This document shows, in pieces, positions 5,869-7,227 of a stretch of DNA of 7,227 nt. The notes under the pieces are model-generated. The model was not told the DNA's origin and made no database searches. It was given only the letters and a program-made list of their open reading frames with translations. This stretch comes from Thermacetogenium sp. UBA4966 (lineage in GTDB: Bacteria > Bacillota > DSM-12270 > Thermacetogeniales > Thermacetogeniaceae): assembly GCA_002397275.1 (NCBI GenBank), contig DHAA01000151.1, forward strand, positions 1-7,227, read 5' to 3'. The position numbers and the translations under genes were made by a program. Every line of letters begins with the position of its first letter. Position 1 is the stretch's first letter.

Positions 5869-6858
5869 GTGGCGCAGCTTGCGGCGAAAAGGGGTCTGGA
5901 TGAGATTCTCCCCTTTCTTGCTCCATCTGTAAGGGATATTCTCGGGCGGATCCCAGGTTCTGTTTCAGATGGGCTGGAAGAGGTTCGAATGCGCCTCAAC
6001 CGCCCTCTGGCGGTGAGATTGAACCAGGATGAGTATTTTCTCGATCACAGGGGGGATACCTCGTCGCTGATTTCCGGCGCATATGTAATTTCCCGTCAGG
6101 ATATCCAGAAGACGGTGCAATTGATCAGTCAGGGGTCGCTTTATGCTTTTGAAGAGGAGTTCCGGCAAGGCTTCCTCACCCTGCCGGGGGGGCACCGGGT
6201 GGGGCTTGCGGGGAGAGCGGTATTGGAGAGGGGCTCTCTTAAAATGCTCAAGGAGATCGGCAGTTTGAATTTCCGTATTGCCCGCGCCGTATCCGGAGCA
6301 GCGCGCCCGCTGCTCCCTTATCTGCTGAATTTTCGCAGCGCTCGTCCCTACCACACCCTGATCGTGTCCCCTCCCTCTGCCGGCAAGACCACCATACTCA
6401 GGGATTTGGTGCGGTTTTTAAGCTATGGGATCCCGGAACTGCGTTTTCCGGCCTTGACGATTGGGGTTGTCGATGAAAGGTGCGAGCTTGCCTCTTGCTG
6501 TGACGGGGTTCCTCAGCACGACCTGGGACCGCGGGTGGATGTGCTGGATCACTGCCCTAAGGCCGAAGGAATGGTAATGCTGCTGCGCTCCATGGCGCCG
6601 CAGGTGATCGCCACAGATGAAATTGGCCGCGCCGGCGATATAACGGCTATTTGGGAGATGGTTCATACCGGAGTAAGCATTCTGGCCACTGTCCATGCCT
6701 CAACCTGGAGGGAATTAGAGGAGCGTCCCCACCTGCGGGAGCTGATCGAGCGCATGGTCTTCCGGCGTTATGTCTTTTTAAGCAGGAGAAAGGGACCCGG
6801 TACCATCGAAGGGGTCTGGGATGAACTGCGTAAACCTGTGGCTGTTATGGACGTCTGA
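5869..6858 (+). CDS. spoIIIAA: Stage III sporulation protein AA, secretion-type ATPase
   Basis: From GTG 5869 it has 329 residues, slightly longer than the roughly 307 of B. subtilis SpoIIIAA; an in-frame ATG at 5854 would add five. SpoIIIAA resembles VirB11/GspE secretion ATPases and is the presumed motor of the SpoIIIA-SpoIIQ channel that joins mother cell and forespore and keeps sigma-G active in the engulfed forespore. ATPase elements, numbered from the GTG, are the Walker A loop SPPSAGKTT with Lys173, an acidic segment GVVDERCELA, the Walker B region VIATDEIGR with Asp250 and Glu251, and a histidine-box-like ILATVHAST. The N-terminal third (about 1-150) is the family's own domain, including SLYAFEEEFRQGFLTLPGGHRVGLAGRA. 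No membrane segment, consistent with a cytoplasmic face ATPase. It opens the spoIIIA operon, 58 nt before spoIIIAB. In Bacillus the operon is controlled by sigma-E; I could not find a convincing sigma-E site here. Confidence 0.95.
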   Translation: MAQLAAKRGLDEILPFLAPSVRDILGRIPGSVSDGLEEVRMRLNRPLAVRLNQDEYFLDHRGDTSSLISGAYVISRQDIQKTVQLISQGSLYAFEEEFRQGFLTLPGGHRVGLAGRAVLERGSLKMLKEIGSLNFRIARAVSGAARPLLPYLLNFRSARPYHTLIVSPPSAGKTTILRDLVRFLSYGIPELRFPALTIGVVDERCELASCCDGVPQHDLGPRVDVLDHCPKAEGMVMLLRSMAPQVIATDEIGRAGDITAIWEMVHTGVSILATVHASTWRELEERPHLRELIERMVFRRYVFLSRRKGPGTIEGVWDELRKPVAVMDV

Positions 6859-6916
6859 AGCGCAGTTCTAAGATCGGCGGCTTTGATAAAACGGCTTGAG
6901 CGAAGAAGGTGAAGCT

Positions 6917-7227
6917 ATGATGTGGAAACTGGTCGGGGCTTTTTTGGTGATCGGATCCATGGGACTGGCCGGAATAAAGGCCGCATCCTTTTACTCCCGG
7001 CGCGCCGCAGAACTGCGCTCCCTCCAGGATGCCCTGCAGATGCTGGATACGGAGATACTCTATGCCGCCACCCCTCTTCCCCGGGCCTTGAAGAAAATCG
7101 GCTGCTCCGGGTGTGATGCTGTGGCCAAGATTTTTGACGAGGCGGGGGAATTGATCCGGGCGGGCGAGGGCTGTACGGTCGCCGAGGCCTGGGGGAAGGC
7201 GCTACACAAAAACTGGAGCTCTACCGC
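6917..7227 (+). CDS. spoIIIAB: Stage III sporulation protein AB (partial, 5' part)
   Basis: The frame stays open from ATG 6917 to the window edge, giving 103 residues of a protein usually about 170 long. It begins MMWKLVGAFLVIGSMGLAGI, a hydrophobic membrane anchor (residues about 4-22), followed by a basic SRRA segment. The body carries the SpoIIIAB pattern ELRSLQDALQMLDTEILYAATPLPRAL and later AGEGCTVAEAWGKAL. The protein resembles the GspF/type II secretion inner-membrane component and is thought to work with the SpoIIIAA ATPase in the feeding-tube complex in the mother-cell membrane. AAGGTG (6906-6911) lies 5 nt before ATG 6917 and 8 nt before the in-frame ATG 6920, so either could be the start. 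The stop lies outside the window. Confidence 0.93.
   Translation, partial: MMWKLVGAFLVIGSMGLAGIKAASFYSRRAAELRSLQDALQMLDTEILYAATPLPRALKKIGCSGCDAVAKIFDEAGELIRAGEGCTVAEAWGKALHKNWSST

Noticed and set aside
6922..7116. 64-codon frame on the plus strand at the right end
   Set aside because: It is out of frame with spoIIIAB, whose conserved protein pattern covers the same bases.

Overview
The window is a stretch of chromosome from an endospore-forming Firmicute, most likely a member of the Clostridia (Desulfotomaculum/Peptococcaceae-like or a related moderately GC-rich lineage). The spoIIIA genes at the right end, strong AGGAGG-type Shine-Dalgarno sites, frequent GTG/TTG starts and the order aroQ - Xaa-Pro peptidase - efp - small gene - spoIIIAA all point there. 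All supported genes are on the + strand and packed tightly. No intergenic gap exceeds about 150 bases. I see no RNA gene, mobile element or CRISPR array.

Layout. (1) Positions 1-42 hold the last 13 codons of an unidentified gene, ending in a hairpin-plus-T-tract terminator. (2) A sigma-A-like promoter at about 85-114 precedes tldD (166-1635) and pmbA/tldE (1632-2987). These overlap by GTGA and encode the two subunits of the TldD/TldE metalloprotease. (3) aroQ (type II dehydroquinase), an aminopeptidase P-like M24 peptidase gene, efp (elongation factor P) and an acidic zinc-ribbon protein gene follow with gaps of about 26-44 bases. They probably form one operon, perhaps continuous with tldD-pmbA, closed by a clear terminator at 5775-5806. 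(4) After an AT-rich gap, spoIIIAA and the start of spoIIIAB open the spoIIIA operon, whose products build the mother-cell side of the sporulation feeding-tube (A-Q) complex. The window ends inside spoIIIAB.

How they fit together. The middle block combines shikimate-pathway metabolism with proteins acting on proline-containing substrates: EF-P rescues ribosomes at polyproline, and the M24 peptidase is of the kind that removes residues before proline. This is a conserved Firmicute neighbourhood (Bacillus subtilis yqhS-yqhT-efp-yqhV-spoIIIAA). The main local variations are the tldD/pmbA pair placed upstream and the poly-aspartate zinc-ribbon protein in the yqhV position. I found no convincing undescribed system. 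The acidic zinc-ribbon protein is the only gene product here whose role is really unknown.
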